Source: Kiritimatiellota bacterium (GTDB taxonomy: Bacteria; Verrucomicrobiota; Lentisphaeria; Oligosphaerales; JAADHN01). Taken from it: DNA of 32,256 bases. Made by a program: the position numbers and the translations under genes. The stretch is taken from contig JAADHN010000018.1 of NCBI GenBank assembly GCA_013151865.1, positions 1 to 32,256 of the forward strand, given 5' to 3'. Under the pieces are notes generated by a model, which was not told the origin of the DNA, did not search any database, and saw only the letters and a list, made by a program, of their open reading frames with translations. Each line of letters begins with the position of its first letter. The stretch's first letter is position 1. Shown here piece by piece: positions 32,164 through 32,256 of the stretch.

Positions 32164-32256
32164 AGCCCGGCCACAAAGCCCCAGCGACGGGGTTCGACAG
32201 GCCGCCGGCGACTCGATCGGTCATCTTTTTGTCAAACGCTTGATGGATGTAGTCGT
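32164..32256. other. Window edge downstream of the toxin-antitoxin pair
   Basis: 93 nt with no gene. A small CCCC/GGGG hairpin (32179-32182 with 32189-32192) lacks a T tract. No second attC-like palindrome is visible before the edge. Confidence 0.4.

Noticed and set aside
1-32256. CRISPR arrays, insertion sequences or prophage genes
   Set aside because: No regularly spaced repeat array, transposase, integrase or phage structural motif was seen on either strand.

Overview
The window is GC-rich (low sixties percent by eye), gene-dense bacterial DNA with no phage or transposase genes. An RNase HIII, an Agl23-type membrane glycosyltransferase, a UROD-like methyltransferase-type protein beside a Gfo/Idh/MocA dehydrogenase, and several large secreted glycoside hydrolases together suggest a carbohydrate-degrading bacterium of the Planctomycetes-Verrucomicrobia-Chlamydiae-Lentisphaerae (PVC) group, perhaps Kiritimatiellota or Lentisphaerota. 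This placement is inference; no rRNA is present.

Left block (557-9121, all minus strand) reads like one long operon: ABC exporter, HlyD-type adaptor, FdhI-like cytochrome b, a small unknown ORF, a secreted discoidin-like protein, an Agl23-like GT-C membrane protein fused to an ApbE flavin transferase, then RNase HIII (rnhC). Two of the junctions are 4-nt ATGA overlaps. The Agl23 part is split by a frameshift near 3345-3375. An FMN_bind protein, the usual target class of ApbE, lies far away at 26457.

Centre: a tRNA-Lys(CUU) (9701-9776), then leuA on the minus strand with its own terminator and, upstream, an apparent classical leucine attenuator (Leu-rich leader peptide, terminator hairpin and possible antiterminator pairing). 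Divergent from it is an orphan UgpC/MsmX-type sugar-ABC ATPase. Next comes an FMN riboswitch followed by ribBA-ribH-nusB. Flavin supply (riboswitch and rib genes) and flavin use (ApbE, FMN_bind) therefore recur in this window.

Right block: a UROD-family protein and a Gfo/Idh/MocA oxidoreductase (minus), a secreted GH42-like hydrolase with a secreted unknown partner (plus), then a minus-strand set: clan GH-A hydrolase, unknown helical protein, FMN_bind protein and a second clan GH-A hydrolase with an inserted carbohydrate-binding-like domain. This looks like a polysaccharide or glycoside utilisation neighbourhood.

Right edge (31317-32163): tandem repeats, an imperfect palindrome resembling an integron attC site with bulged bases, and immediately after it a toxin-first PIN (VapC)/Phd-YefM toxin-antitoxin pair. 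The pair has a strong, apparently leaderless promoter whose -10 element lies inside a perfect palindrome. The attC-like site, the leucine attenuator and the Agl23-ApbE fusion are the most interesting items.
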